Below, one piece after another: positions 19,080 through 28,047 of a stretch of DNA of 64,000 nt. How positions within the stretch are numbered: position 1 is the first letter of the stretch; the number at the start of each line of letters is the position of its first letter. The notes beneath the pieces were generated by a model that did no database searches, had not been told where the DNA came from, and saw only the letters and a program-made list of their open reading frames with translations. Source of the DNA: Granulicella tundricola MP5ACTX9 (GTDB lineage Bacteria; Acidobacteriota; Terriglobia; Terriglobales; Acidobacteriaceae); the NCBI RefSeq assembly GCF_000178975.2, contig NC_015064.1, positions 930,001-994,000 on the forward strand, written 5' to 3'. Position numbers and translations under genes: made by a program.

Positions 19080-20249
19080 GGAGCCTCTGCGCAGGCGGCC
19101 GATTTGACGATGTCGGTGTGTGACTTGAGTCGGCGGCCAAGTTTTTCTGCGGTTGGGCCGTGCTTTGCTTGTTCTGGCTGGGGTTTGTGCGGAGTCGAAG
19201 ACTCATAGCCCGTCTCCCGGCGCTAGGCGGCGGTTCCCGCCAGGTGCTTGCGGTGGAGGTAGAGGTTGATGAGGGCGAAGTTGGCGCATAGCCGGTGATG
19301 GTTCTTGGCGATGCCTCTGTAGCGTACCTTGTCGAAGCCGAAGACGCGCTTCAGGATACGGAAGACGTGTTCTACTTTCGCTCTTACTTTTGATTTCGTC
19401 GTATTCTTCTTCTTTGCCGCTTCATCGACATAGTTCTTGAACCTGGTTCGCTTGCAGGTCATGTCCTGGGCCTTGGGCGCGGCCTGCCGGATGGCCTTGG
19501 TCTGGCCTTGATAGCCGCCGTCGCCCCACACCTTTCGCTCCTCCCCATGTAGCAGATCCGGCAGCATGTGTACGTCGGAGACGTTGGCCGCCGACGTTGC
19601 CACTGAGTGCACGTGACCTTCTTTTGCATCAACGCCGATGTGCGCCTTCAGTCCGAAGTACCACTGCTTGCCCTTACGAGTCTGACGCATCGCCGGATCA
19701 CGCTCTTTCTTCTCGTTCTTGGTCGAAGAAGGCGCATGAATAATGGTCGCATCCACGATCGTGCCGGTCTCGATGCGGATGCCCCTGGCCGCCAGATGCA
19801 GGTTCACCGCGTCGAGCATGGCACCGCCAAGGTCATGCTTTTCGAGCAGGTGGCGGAAGCGCAGCACTGTCGTTTCATCCGGTGCCGGAGCCACGCCCAG
19901 GTCAACACCAGCGAACCGCCGCAGCGTGAAGGACTCATAAAACGCCTCTTCGACGCCGGGGTCGGACAAGTTGAACCACTGTTGCATAAAGTACGTCCGA
20001 AGCATGATCGCAAGCCCGACAGGACGACGGCCGTTGCCGGCCTTCGGGTAGTGCGGTTCGACCAGAGCCTGTAACTCGGGCCACGGAACAACCACTTCCA
20101 TCTCATCCAAAAACAGCTCCCGCCGAGACTTCCGCCCATACTTCTCAAAGATCGACTGGGACGCAAACGTCTGCTGCTTCATCGCCATCCACCCCTAACC
20201 ATCAGATTAATCCATCAGGCCGCGGACGCAGAACTTGTGCAGAGTTTCC
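19080..20249 (-). mobile_element. complete IS5-family insertion sequence
   Basis: A 1170-bp element. Imperfect terminal inverted repeats: left GGAGCCTCTGCGCAGG, right (reverse complement) GGAAACTCTGCACAAG, 12 of 16 identical. Flanked by TTAG direct repeats at 19076-19079 and 20250-20253. One intact transposase gene fills most of it. The intact frame, clean target duplication and reconstructable target gene suggest a recent insertion. Confidence 0.85.
19223..20188 (-). CDS. IS5-family transposase (DDE)
   Basis: A 321-residue intact DDE transposase. N-terminal DUF772-like region: SIFEKYGRKSRRELFLDEMEVVVPWPEL, then MLRTYFMQQWFNLSDPGVEEAFYES. Catalytic core: IVDATIIHAPSS (first Asp), KVWGDGGYQG (second Asp), and AKVEHVFRILKRVFGF (Glu with the Y/H-REK-like spacing). 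It cuts and pastes the surrounding 1.17-kb element. ATG at 20182 is an alternative start. Confidence 0.93.
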   Translation of the reverse strand: MAMKQQTFASQSIFEKYGRKSRRELFLDEMEVVVPWPELQALVEPHYPKAGNGRRPVGLAIMLRTYFMQQWFNLSDPGVEEAFYESFTLRRFAGVDLGVAPAPDETTVLRFRHLLEKHDLGGAMLDAVNLHLAARGIRIETGTIVDATIIHAPSSTKNEKKERDPAMRQTRKGKQWYFGLKAHIGVDAKEGHVHSVATSAANVSDVHMLPDLLHGEERKVWGDGGYQGQTKAIRQAAPKAQDMTCKRTRFKNYVDEAAKKKNTTKSKVRAKVEHVFRILKRVFGFDKVRYRGIAKNHHRLCANFALINLYLHRKHLAGTAA

Positions 20250-20332
20250 TTAGGCATAGTTGTACGCGGCTTGCTAGTGCCAGCCTTAGTAGGAATGCTG
20301 CCCATCGATCTGAAGAAATCGCCTAAACCCAT
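20250..20332 (-). pseudogene. N-terminal part of the IS-disrupted small gene
   Basis: Starts at ATG 20332 (MGLGDFFRSMGSIPTKAG) and reaches the IS boundary at codon 28. The present reading continues 14 codons into the IS to a stop at 20207-20209. Removing the IS and one TTAG restores the frame M-P-K-K-A-P-P into 19079-18922. Confidence 0.75.
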
Positions 20333-20389
20333 GATCTCTTTATATACCGAAGCGTTTACCGGGGCGTACCCCGTCAAGTGAACCAGCCA

Positions 20390-20414
20390 TGCCGAAGGCG
20401 AGCTTCCCCGCCCT
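20390..20414 (+). repeat. left flank repeat of RAYT remnant
   Basis: A 25-base segment beginning TGCCGAAGGC and ending CCCT, with 21 of 25 bases matching 21029-21053 on the other side of the RAYT remnant. It has the short hairpin GCC-GAA-GGC. Confidence 0.7.
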
Positions 20415-20509
20415 CCCTCACCCCGCCCCAAACTCCCATTCCCGGAAACCGCCTCCAACCCTCCCGCCTTTCCCTCCAAAACCGACTCCCCGCACAATAA
20501 ACTCCCCGC

Positions 20510-20954
20510 ACGTCCATCCCCGCCCGAACCGCCTCCGAAGGCACCTTCTTCGTCACAACCAACACTCTCAACCGCCGCCGCCTCTTCCACCGCCCCGCCA
20601 ACGCCGAACTCTTCCTCGAAACCCTCCAGCACTACCGCGCCGAATCCAAATACAAACTCCACGCCTTCGTCGTCATGCCCGACCACGTCCATCTACTCCT
20701 CACCACCAACGGCCCAACCCTCTCCGAAATCATGAATTTGATCAAAGGCGGCTTCTCCCACCGCCACGCCTCCAAACTCCCCATCTGGCAACGCGGCTTC
20801 ACCGACCACCTCATCCCCAACGCCGACCACTTCAACACCCGCCGAGCATACATCCACCAGAACCCCAATCACCGCCCACCTGGTCCCATCCCCCGAACTC
20901 TACCCCTACTCCTCCGCCTACAACCCACCGCCCAAACCGCCTCAAACCCTCTGA
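20510..20954 (+). pseudogene. REP-associated tyrosine transposase (RAYT, Y1/IS200-like), decayed
   Basis: The frame reads ASEGTFFVTTNTLNRRRLFHR, then ETLQHYRAESKYKLHAFVVMPDHVHLLLT (the HUH motif as HVH), IKGGFSHRHASKLPIWQRGFTDH, and RRAYIHQNP. This is the RAYT pattern; the catalytic Tyr would be in the RAYIHQNP region. An extra base at about 20867 shifts the frame; the next frame continues ITAHLVPSPELYPYSSAYNP to a TGA at 20952-20954, exactly the expected C-terminus. No ATG, GTG or TTG lies between the upstream stop (20498) and the internal Met; ACG at 20510 sits where an ATG would be. So at least two lesions. Flanked by hairpin repeats as RAYTs usually are. Confidence 0.85.
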
Positions 20955-20956
20955 GA

Positions 20957-20995
20957 GGGTACAAACCCACGGAACGGCACGCCTTCAGGCGTGCC
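20957..20995 (+). repeat. hairpins just downstream of RAYT remnant
   Basis: GGGT-ACAA-ACCC (20957-20968) and GGCACGCC-TTCA-GGCGTGCC (20976-20995). The TTCA loop and CCTTCAGG apex are shared with the GC-rich hairpin at 3038-3055, linking the RAYT to dispersed repeats. Confidence 0.75.
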
Positions 20996-21028
20996 ATAAA
21001 AACAGTCGAGCCAAAGGCGCCCCCGCTC

Positions 21029-21053
21029 TGCCGAAGGCCAGCTTTTCCGTCCT
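21029..21053 (+). repeat. right flank repeat of RAYT remnant
   Basis: Direct repeat of 20390-20414 with 4 mismatches in 25. The pair brackets the RAYT remnant. Confidence 0.7.
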
Positions 21054-21128
21054 GGCATTTCCTCTCCCCGCCCGCTCCTGAGGGGACGCGCGTAACAACT
21101 CCGCCTCCAACTCGTCTCACCTTTACCC

Positions 21129-21842
21129 ATGCGCCCCCAAATCCTCCTCACCCTCCTCCTCACCACCGCCGCCTTCCCCCAGGCCCGCCCCACCACCTTC
21201 CTGCTCGAAGACACCACCATCGTCGCCGGCACCGCAGGCCAGTTCGAGCCGTCCCAGCACCAGTACTGCCTCGCCGCCCTCAAAGCCGGCACTCCCGCCT
21301 GCCTCGTCTTTTCCACCGCCCTCTTTGGCGATACCAACCGCTACCTCACCCTGCTCCCCATCGCCAACTTTGCCCACTTCGACTCCGGCCAGTACGCCGC
21401 CAGCGGCCTCACCGTAGAAGAGGACCACGCCCAGACCGGCTCCCCCGCCGCCCAGACCCACCAGTCCGTCATCGCCCTCGAGCCCGAGCTCTCCTTCACC
21501 CACGCCCCCAACAACCAGCGCCCCCTCAACCTCTTCCTCGAGTACCACCTCCGCCCCGGCACCCTCGACGCCTTCCTCGCCCTCGTCCGCTCCAACCAGC
21601 TCCCCGCCGCCCGCAAAGCCGCCGTCCCCGCCTTTGAGGTCTTCCGCACCCTCGTCGGCGCCAGCCCCGATCGCGTCTTCGTCGTCTACCGCCTCGACAG
21701 CTACGCCCAACTCGACCGGTATAAGGAGCCTGACAGCGGCGAATGGCGGGACTTCGCCTCCAAAGACATCCTCTCCAGCACGAGCTTCGTAGTCCGCTAC
21801 CGCCCTGAAATCAGCGCTAACCCCAATGATCCCACCAGTTGA
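21129..21842 (+). CDS. exported hypothetical protein with NIPSNAP-like C-terminal region
   Basis: A 237-residue protein with signal peptide MRPQILLTLLLTTAAFPQA. The first half (FLLEDTTIVAGTAGQFEPSQ, YCLAALKAGTPACLVFSTALFGDTNRYLTLLPI) and the second (LNLFLEYHLRPGTLDAFLALVRSNQLPAARKAA, PDRVFVVYRLDSYAQLDRY) both look like dimeric alpha/beta-barrel (ferredoxin-like) units, as in NIPSNAP/EthD-type proteins. Ligand and role unknown; periplasmic location is inferred. No strong Shine-Dalgarno is visible. Confidence 0.65.
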   Translation: MRPQILLTLLLTTAAFPQARPTTFLLEDTTIVAGTAGQFEPSQHQYCLAALKAGTPACLVFSTALFGDTNRYLTLLPIANFAHFDSGQYAASGLTVEEDHAQTGSPAAQTHQSVIALEPELSFTHAPNNQRPLNLFLEYHLRPGTLDAFLALVRSNQLPAARKAAVPAFEVFRTLVGASPDRVFVVYRLDSYAQLDRYKEPDSGEWRDFASKDILSSTSFVVRYRPEISANPNDPTS

Positions 21843-22161
21843 AAATAAAATCTTCAAAAACACCAGCAAATTCGCTTGTCAAGCCCCCTGCGTTGCCGAA
21901 AATCGCGTAAACAACACAATACAAGCCACTTAGCGGAGAAAAATAGTTGGGGTATTTACCCCCGGCCGCTTGATAGAATAGAAGAAGAGAAAAAGCCTGG
22001 ACGACCCACTGTCGCGGCTCACAAATCCTGTCAACGATACGCAACAGGAAGTCCAGACCTAAGTCCAGTCGTTTGAAGACTTTGCGTACTTAGAGGGGGG
22101 AGGGGGATACCCCGGGCCATGCGATACTAGCCCCAACTCTCATCGCACCTAAAGGCCACGG
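21843..22161. other. intergenic region with degenerate dispersed element
   Basis: No coding sequence seen. Contains GAAGTCCAGACCTAA (22049-22063), GAAGACTTT, then a G-rich end (GGGGGGAGGGGGATACCCC). A diverged relative with GAAGTCCAGACTTAA and GAAGACTTT lies at 44384-44425. The start of the next gene (TTG at 22162) has AAAGG 6 bases upstream. Confidence 0.5.
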
Positions 22162-23454
22162 TTGACGAACTACATCGCCAAGTTGATCTCGTGGCGTCGG
22201 GAGCCCTCCCGCCCTCTGCTTCCCAGCGAGCGCCTCGAACGCGCCGCAGCCCTCAGGCGCTACTTCAACCAGGCGGTCTTAGTCATCTTCCCCATCCTGG
22301 GCGGCCTGGCAGCCTGGGGTATCGCCGCACAGGACCCCTCGGTCTACCTCGGAACCGCAATCGTCCGCTTGGAGATGAACCCCCTCAAGGGCGGGATGAG
22401 GCTGAAGAACCAGGCCTACGGAGACGAGATCGCCATCATGCTGAGCGAGCCCGGCCTCCAGACGGCAGTGGACACCCTCTCCCAGGAGGATCGCCAGAAG
22501 CTCTCCCGGAAGGAAGGGGGGCACAAGGCAAGAAGGCAATCCTCCACGGACCCGGACGCCCACCTGCGCGCCACCCTACGCGCCGGCCTTCGCGCCGAAC
22601 GAATCCCCCACACGGCCATGCTCAGGATCAGCTTCACCAGCCCTGATCCGCAACTCGCCGGCGAGATCCCAAACACCGTCGTGCGTGCCATGATGCTGGT
22701 CAACCTGGATAAGGCAAAGCGCCGAACCGGGCGCGCCGAGGCCTTCTTCCGCACCCCGGTCAAAGCCCTCCAGGACGAGGTCCAGGCCTTCCGCCTCAAG
22801 GAGCACTCCCTGGCCGAGGGCCTCCTGACCCCAACCCTCCCGCCTCCGGCCGCGCCCCCTCCCCTTGACCCCTTCCTGGCCGCCAGAGCCGCCCGCAAAG
22901 GAGCCCGGACCGCTACCTCATCCGAGACCACCCCACCCCCCGCCCCACGCAATTCAGAATACGAATCCCAGGCCGCCATCCTCAGCGCCTTCACCACCGA
23001 GCTTCATCGCTCCCAACGAGAGAAACAACTGACCAGCCTCCAGGCCGGGATGCTCGCCAAAGCCAACGAGCAGAACCGCAACGTCTTTGATGATGGAGCG
23101 AACGATCTCTCCAGGGCGATAACCGCGGCGATGAGCCGTTACGACTCACTCGCCGCCACACTCTCCCAGCACCATCCAGAGATGGCGGCGGAGGCGGCGG
23201 AGATCGAGCAGCTTCAAGCCGAAATTCGTGCTCTGCGTACGCGCCAACTCGAACTCGCGAAGGTGAAGGTTCTCATTGCGTCCGGAAAGGTGACACGTCT
23301 GCTACAAGGCACTCAGAAGGAGCAGACGCTCCTGGCCGAGATCATCGATCGTCAGCGCAGGAATAACCTCCTGTATCAAAACATCGCGGTCGAAGAGAGC
23401 GTCCTTCAGACTCTGGAGCCAGGCTGCAATCCGCCCGGGTTGAGACGCCTCTGA
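22162..23454 (+). pseudogene. Wzz/GumC-like chain-length protein, N-terminal part (frameshifted from 23565 part)
   Basis: Codes for 430 residues from a TTG start with AAAGG upstream. TM1 is AVLVIFPILGGLAAWGIAA (about 37-55), followed by VYLGTAIVRLEMNPLKGG typical of Wzz domains, then a long coiled coil with a Pro/Ala insertion (about 215-255). At about 23416-23418 a base appears missing (expected GAG-GCC, found GAGCC). The wrong frame then ends at 23454. In the other frame the protein continues ARLQSARVETPLNETVLEEVSP, a second TM and a kinase-like domain. Either a disrupted polysaccharide co-polymerase, a sequencing error, or ribosomal frameshifting. Confidence 0.7.
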
Positions 23455-24314
23455 ATGAGACCGTCCTGGAGGAGGTCAGCCCCGCGTCAACGCCTTACAG
23501 CGCGGTCTCAAAGCACATCCTGCACCGTGTAGCCAACGGCTTCGGAGTCAGCTTTCTGTGCGCCTTGGGTGTCGTCAGTGTAAGCCTCCTCAGAAGCTCT
23601 GTCTTCTGGACGGTGGATGACCTACAGCAGGCCGCGGGGAGACCCGCCTTTGCCGTGCTCACGCAGAACGCCGGGCCACTGCAATTGAAGGATGGCGTGG
23701 CCTCTCGCCGCGGGTTTGAGGAGGACCTGAGTGCTCTTCACGAGTTCATCACGCACCTCCCTGCAGAGTTCTCCACGCCCTGCATGATGTTTACTTCGAC
23801 CTTGCCTCGCGAGGGAAGCTCGACAATCGTGGCTGCCTTTGCGGCGGCGCTCGCACGTGCCGGGAGCAAGGTGCTCGTCATCGATGGCAACCTGCATCAC
23901 CCCTCCATGCACGAAGCATTTGGCATAAATGCCAGAGTCGGCTTGACCCATGTCCTCGAGCAACACGCGACCCTGCAACAGGCGGTCCAGACTGTAGCGG
24001 ATCTGCCGTCCTTGCACATCTTGTCGGCAGGCCCGGTGCCGCCTGATCCATTCGCACTCCTGCTCTCCAGCGATCTGCGCGGTTTACTTCAAAGTGCGAC
24101 CGACCGATATGACTATGTGCTGATCGATTCTCCCCCCGCCGGCAGATTCCCCGACGCCTTCTACCTCGCATCACTGTCGAACGTCGTTTTCGTTATAGCA
24201 AAATACGGTATCGTTCAGCGGCAACCAACCGCCAGGCTCCTCCGCAAGATTTCGACTCCGGACCTTCTTACCTCTGGCTTCATCGTCAACGGCGCTCTTG
24301 GTGTTTCAGAGTGA
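23418..24314 (+). pseudogene. tyrosine-autokinase (Wzc/BY-kinase)-like domain, continuation of the frameshifted gene
   Basis: The frame enters at 23418 (ARLQSARVETPL), has TM2 (GVSFLCALGVVSVSLL), then a Wzc-type P-loop domain. An isolated start would be GTG or ATG near 23565. The P-loop is degenerate: LPREGSSTIV in place of GEGKST, so the ATP-binding Lys is Ser; Walker A' is VLVIDGNLHHP in place of the usual D-x-D; Walker B-like YVLIDSPPAGRF is kept. No Tyr-rich tail is seen. Probably a pseudokinase scaffold for exopolysaccharide export. Its TGA overlaps the GTG of the ABC exporter gene (GTGA), so the two are translationally coupled. Confidence 0.7.
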
Positions 24315-26092
24315 ACGCGCGGCGTGGCATCCCTGCCAGGGCGGGTACCGCGAAGAGAGACCCAGGCATGAGTTTGCTTTGGGAGAGTCTCAGATCGCAA
24401 CCCTTGCGAATGCTGACCGGGCTCATGTTGATCGGAGTCAATCGAGCGGCCTTCCTTGTCCTTCCCGGCTCGCTCGGTCTCATGGTCGATCGCGTCCTTG
24501 TTAAGCACCAGTCATCCGCCATGCCTTCCATCCTCGCAGCCGTTGCTGGCGCGACCGCTCTTCAGACGCTCACCGGCCTCATGCTGGATCTGCTCCTTGG
24601 ATACAGTTGCCAGAATGCGATCGCGTCCATGCGGACCAGGGTGCAGGCTCACATAATGGATCTCCCCACCTCCTTCTTCGATCATCAGCTCAGCGGAGTC
24701 CTCGCTGCGAGGGTCATGAAGGACTCGGAGAAGTTGCGCGACTTCATCGGTCCCGTCGCGCTCGAATCGGTTGCAGCGATTGTTACTGGAGGTCTTGCCT
24801 TCGGCGGCATGATCTTCCTCAGCGTAAAGCTCACCCTGCCGCTCGTAGTCTTACTCGCAGTCCTGGCGGGAGTCATGCGCTGGGCTGCCGGAGACGTACG
24901 TGCGCGTTACGCAGAGATCGCGCACCTGCAAAGCATCATGGCCGGCAGGCTGAGTGAGTCGATCGCCGGTGTCCGAGTGGTCAAGGCTTATGCCGCTGAG
25001 CCGCGTGAAGCGATCGTCTTCGCCAGTCAAAGCCAGGTTCTGGAGGATGCGACTGTTCAGGTACAGATGCATCAGGCGCGTTCCACGGCGGGGGCATCCC
25101 TGGCCTTTAGCCTGATCGGCTTGCTCCTCTTGTATGCAGGTACGTTGCAGGTTCTTGCGGGCGCTCTGACCGTAGGCCGCCTGGTAACCTACTGCGCCTT
25201 CCTCGCCTGTGCAACGCAAGCCGCGCGGCAGGTAGGAGGGCTGCGCATGCAGTTCGCTTCCAGTCTTGCCTCGCTCGACCGCATCGCCTCCATTCTCCGC
25301 GAGTCTCCTGAGGATGCGGGTAAGCGACACCCAGAGGTGCCCCCGGTGACAGGCGTTGTCCGCGTCCACGGAGTAAGCTTCGCCTACACCCCAGCTCAAA
25401 CCGTCTTGCACGATATCTCCTTCACCGCAACGCCAGGCACGCTGACCGCCCTCGTTGGGTCGAGCGGTTCGGGCAAATCCACACTCTGCGCCCTGTTGTG
25501 CGCTTTCTACCGGCCCACCTCAGGCTCCGTACTGATCGACGATGTCAATCTAGCCTCTCGTTCTCTGGGAGACTTCCGCGATCAACTGGGCGTCGTCTTT
25601 CAGGACCCGTTCCTCTTCAGCGGCAGCATCCGGGAAAACGTACTTATCGCACGCCCGTCTGCAACGGAAGCAGAGCTAATGGAGTGCTACGAACTCGTTC
25701 GCCTCGACAGATTCGTAGACCGCCTGCCTGACCGTTACGAGACCCTCGTGGGTGAGCGAGGAGTTCGTCTCTCGGGCGGAGAGCGCCAACGTATCTGCAT
25801 GGCCCGCGCGCTTCTGCGTGATCCCCGCCTTCTTCTGCTCGATGAACCAACCAGCTCTCTTGATGAGGAAAGCGAACACTACTTCAGGGAGACTCTCGGC
25901 CACCTCATCCCCCGCCGTACTGCAATCGTGATCGCGCATCGGCTCTCTACGATCAGGCGTGCCGATCAGATCCTCGTTTTGGACTCAGGCCGCATCGTGG
26001 AGAGGGGCGATCATCTCACCTTGATGGCCTTGCGTGGCCACTACTTCCGGCTCTTCCAAAGTCAGCCTGGAGCGCACGACCCCGCGGTCTGA
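24311..26092 (+). CDS. ABC exporter with fused TMD-NBD (lasso peptide D protein)
   Basis: A 593-residue half transporter. Six TM helices lie in residues 40-320. The NBD has Walker A GSSGSGKST, signature LSGGERQRICMARAL, Walker B LLLLDEPTSSLDEE and H-loop IAHRLST. It lacks an N-terminal C39 peptidase, as expected for lasso-peptide D exporters, which export the mature peptide and give self-immunity. GTG start overlaps the previous stop by GTGA; ATG at 24368 (MSLLWESL) is the alternative. Adjacent to the B2 protease gene, which supports its assignment to the lasso cluster. Confidence 0.85.
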   Translation: MNARRGIPARAGTAKRDPGMSLLWESLRSQPLRMLTGLMLIGVNRAAFLVLPGSLGLMVDRVLVKHQSSAMPSILAAVAGATALQTLTGLMLDLLLGYSCQNAIASMRTRVQAHIMDLPTSFFDHQLSGVLAARVMKDSEKLRDFIGPVALESVAAIVTGGLAFGGMIFLSVKLTLPLVVLLAVLAGVMRWAAGDVRARYAEIAHLQSIMAGRLSESIAGVRVVKAYAAEPREAIVFASQSQVLEDATVQVQMHQARSTAGASLAFSLIGLLLLYAGTLQVLAGALTVGRLVTYCAFLACATQAARQVGGLRMQFASSLASLDRIASILRESPEDAGKRHPEVPPVTGVVRVHGVSFAYTPAQTVLHDISFTATPGTLTALVGSSGSGKSTLCALLCAFYRPTSGSVLIDDVNLASRSLGDFRDQLGVVFQDPFLFSGSIRENVLIARPSATEAELMECYELVRLDRFVDRLPDRYETLVGERGVRLSGGERQRICMARALLRDPRLLLLDEPTSSLDEESEHYFRETLGHLIPRRTAIVIAHRLSTIRRADQILVLDSGRIVERGDHLTLMALRGHYFRLFQSQPGAHDPAV

Positions 26093-26105
26093 TCCCCCGG
26101 GATCT

Positions 26106-26546
26106 TCAGATCAGCGGGGTAACAGTATCCATGCCACTCTCACCGACGACAATCGTCCCGTCGGCAATCAGCCACGCGTGCGCATGAAGCTGGCCGCCGC
26201 GTTGACCTGCTCCCAAATGGATCGTCGAGTGCAATCCCTGCCTTGAGAGCATCATCTTGGCTGCGAATGCTTTGGCAAGACACTTACTCTCCCACGGCAA
26301 ACCACGTCCGGCACGGTCCACGGCTACCCGGACTCGTCGAAAGACATAGGGTGGAATGGGATGGCTGCCCTTGACCGCGTCCTGCCCAGGATCGGCACGA
26401 AACGCCCAGTCAGCAATATAGGGCAGAAAGACGATACCCATCCGCGCAAGGATCAAGGCAAGCCACGCTTCGATCAGCCGAACGGTTGCGACCGCCTCTG
26501 CGCGGGCCGGATGCCACATCCTGCCGATTCGGCGTCTTTGAGGCAT
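26106..26546 (-). CDS. lasso peptide biosynthesis B2 protein (transglutaminase-like leader protease)
   Basis: A 146-residue protein of the PF13471-type cysteine protease family that cuts the leader from lasso precursors. The triad is readable: LPWESKCLAKAFAAKMMLSRQGL (Cys), QLHAHAWLIADG (His, then Asp), then GESGMDTVTPL. The N-terminal hydrophobic helix region (TVRLIEAWLALILARMGIVFLP) is common in B2 proteins. Start at 26546 (MPQRRRIGRM) has GGAGGGA 5 bases upstream. It works with the B1 element at 29656. Encoded opposite to its exporter neighbour. Confidence 0.88.
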   Translation of the reverse strand: MPQRRRIGRMWHPARAEAVATVRLIEAWLALILARMGIVFLPYIADWAFRADPGQDAVKGSHPIPPYVFRRVRVAVDRAGRGLPWESKCLAKAFAAKMMLSRQGLHSTIHLGAGQRGGQLHAHAWLIADGTIVVGESGMDTVTPLI

Positions 26547-26721
26547 CGTCTCCCTCCGCATCACCCTCATCCTATTCCATTAAGCGCGACGGACAAATTC
26601 CTCACCGGGATTGAATTTCGGCCTTCGGAGAGCGTTCTACTCGCCGCGAAACTACAGTATCCTTGCTCATCAAGAAGACCTTTGCCGGTCTGCCAATGAT
26701 CGATCCAGACCGGTCACCACC

Positions 26722-27924
26722 ATGTCCTTCGATAACTTTCCTCCTCATTTTCGTCTGCTTCTGCTCGCGGTTCGCGTTCCTCTGACTTCAGCGGACGCGG
26801 AACGGCTGCGCCGGATCGCTGCAAATGACATCGATTGGCGTGCATTTCTCGCAGCCGCTCATTCTCATCGCCTTAGCCCATTAGCCCTTTGCGGACTGCA
26901 GTCAGCCGCCCTGTCCGCAGTGCCGGACTTCGTCTTCCGTGAACTGCAATCCTCACAGCAGGCGAGCGCCATGCGCGCCGTAAAAATTACCCTTGAAACC
27001 CAGCGCATCGTCAATCACTTCGCTGCGTCCGGTTTCACGCTGATCTGCCTCAAAGGCATCACCCTTTCGCAGACCATCTATGGCGACCCCTACCTGCGGC
27101 ACTCCGGTGATCTGGATCTCCTGACAGAGGAAAGAGACCTGCCCGGGCAGTTGCTGCGAATGCGAGAGCTCGGCTATGAACTCGTCGATCCTGCATGCGC
27201 AGCCAGCCCGCGACGCCTTCGCCTCTACATCCGTTATCAGAAGGATCTGAGCCTCTGTCACGTCCAGAGCGGGCGCATGGTCGACCTGCATTGGCGGCTC
27301 TTCAACAATCGTCTGCATAAGGCCAACCGCCTCGGTATGACCGCTCCCATTAACCCAGGGCAGTCCATCAACGCAAGTTTTAGAACACTGTCCAGGCTGG
27401 ATCAGTTCGTCTATTGCGCCGCCCACGGAAGCGCTGACGCCTGGGTCTACTTCAAGGGGCTAGCTGACATCGCGGCCCTTCTGCATGTCCTGTCGCCTGA
27501 GGAACTGACGCAGGCGCTCATTCGTACCGCGACACTTGGTCTCCTGCCGCAGGTCAGTTCCGCCATCCATCTGGCTGCGGAGTTTATGGGAGCACGCGTG
27601 CAGCATCCGCTTCTGCTGAGCCCTGGTGATTCCTTCCACCAGGCCATGCGATCGAAGGTGATCCGCAATCTGGAAAGATCGGCATTCACTCCAAGAAGGC
27701 ACAATCCTGGCCTCTTCGCCGCAATGCGCATTGAGCTTCAGCTCACGCCAGGATTGCGTTCGATGCGGGAGGTCATACGGCGTTACCTGTGGCGGCCAAG
27801 AATCTGGTCCATCGTGAATCTGCCGGATGCGCTTCTGTGGCTTACCCCATTACTCGGCCTCGTCATCCCACCCCGCGTTGCCCGTGCGCCATCTGGTCCA
27901 TCGCCACCGGCGCACGACGCGTAA
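26722..27924 (+). CDS. nucleotidyltransferase family protein (PF14907-like)
   Basis: A 400-residue protein. The nucleotidyltransferase core is FTLICLKGITLSQTIYGDPYLRHSGDLDLLTEERDL: KG plus the paired Asp of RHSGDLDLL bind metal and NTP. VDLHWRLFNN is a further family motif. Such proteins recur in lasso clusters that also carry an HPr-like kinase; in the pseudomycoidin system the N protein modifies the phosphorylated C-terminal residue with sugar (recalled literature). Here it is expected to modify the phosphorylated Ser of the precursor. ATG at 26722 chosen (MSFDNFPPHF); the frame is open upstream to a TTG at 26611. Confidence 0.82.
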   Translation: MSFDNFPPHFRLLLLAVRVPLTSADAERLRRIAANDIDWRAFLAAAHSHRLSPLALCGLQSAALSAVPDFVFRELQSSQQASAMRAVKITLETQRIVNHFAASGFTLICLKGITLSQTIYGDPYLRHSGDLDLLTEERDLPGQLLRMRELGYELVDPACAASPRRLRLYIRYQKDLSLCHVQSGRMVDLHWRLFNNRLHKANRLGMTAPINPGQSINASFRTLSRLDQFVYCAAHGSADAWVYFKGLADIAALLHVLSPEELTQALIRTATLGLLPQVSSAIHLAAEFMGARVQHPLLLSPGDSFHQAMRSKVIRNLERSAFTPRRHNPGLFAAMRIELQLTPGLRSMREVIRRYLWRPRIWSIVNLPDALLWLTPLLGLVIPPRVARAPSGPSPPAHDA

Positions 27925-28047
27925 ACTCTAATCCATAACAGAGCCCTTAATCCGTGAACCAGACTGTCAACTCGTAAGGTCAATGAGGACGCGATCATAA
28001 CGAAGCCAGCCGCCAACACCCTCACGCCGACCGCTGTCCATCCAGGA

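Noticed and set aside
18922-19206. A 94-residue intact protein gene
   Set aside because: The frame is a chimera of IS end and the disrupted gene; the first part lies inside the IS boundary.
20675-21637. A long RAYT protein of 320 residues
   Set aside because: Only the first 64 residues after the internal Met match the family; the rest is wrong frame after the base insertion near 20867.
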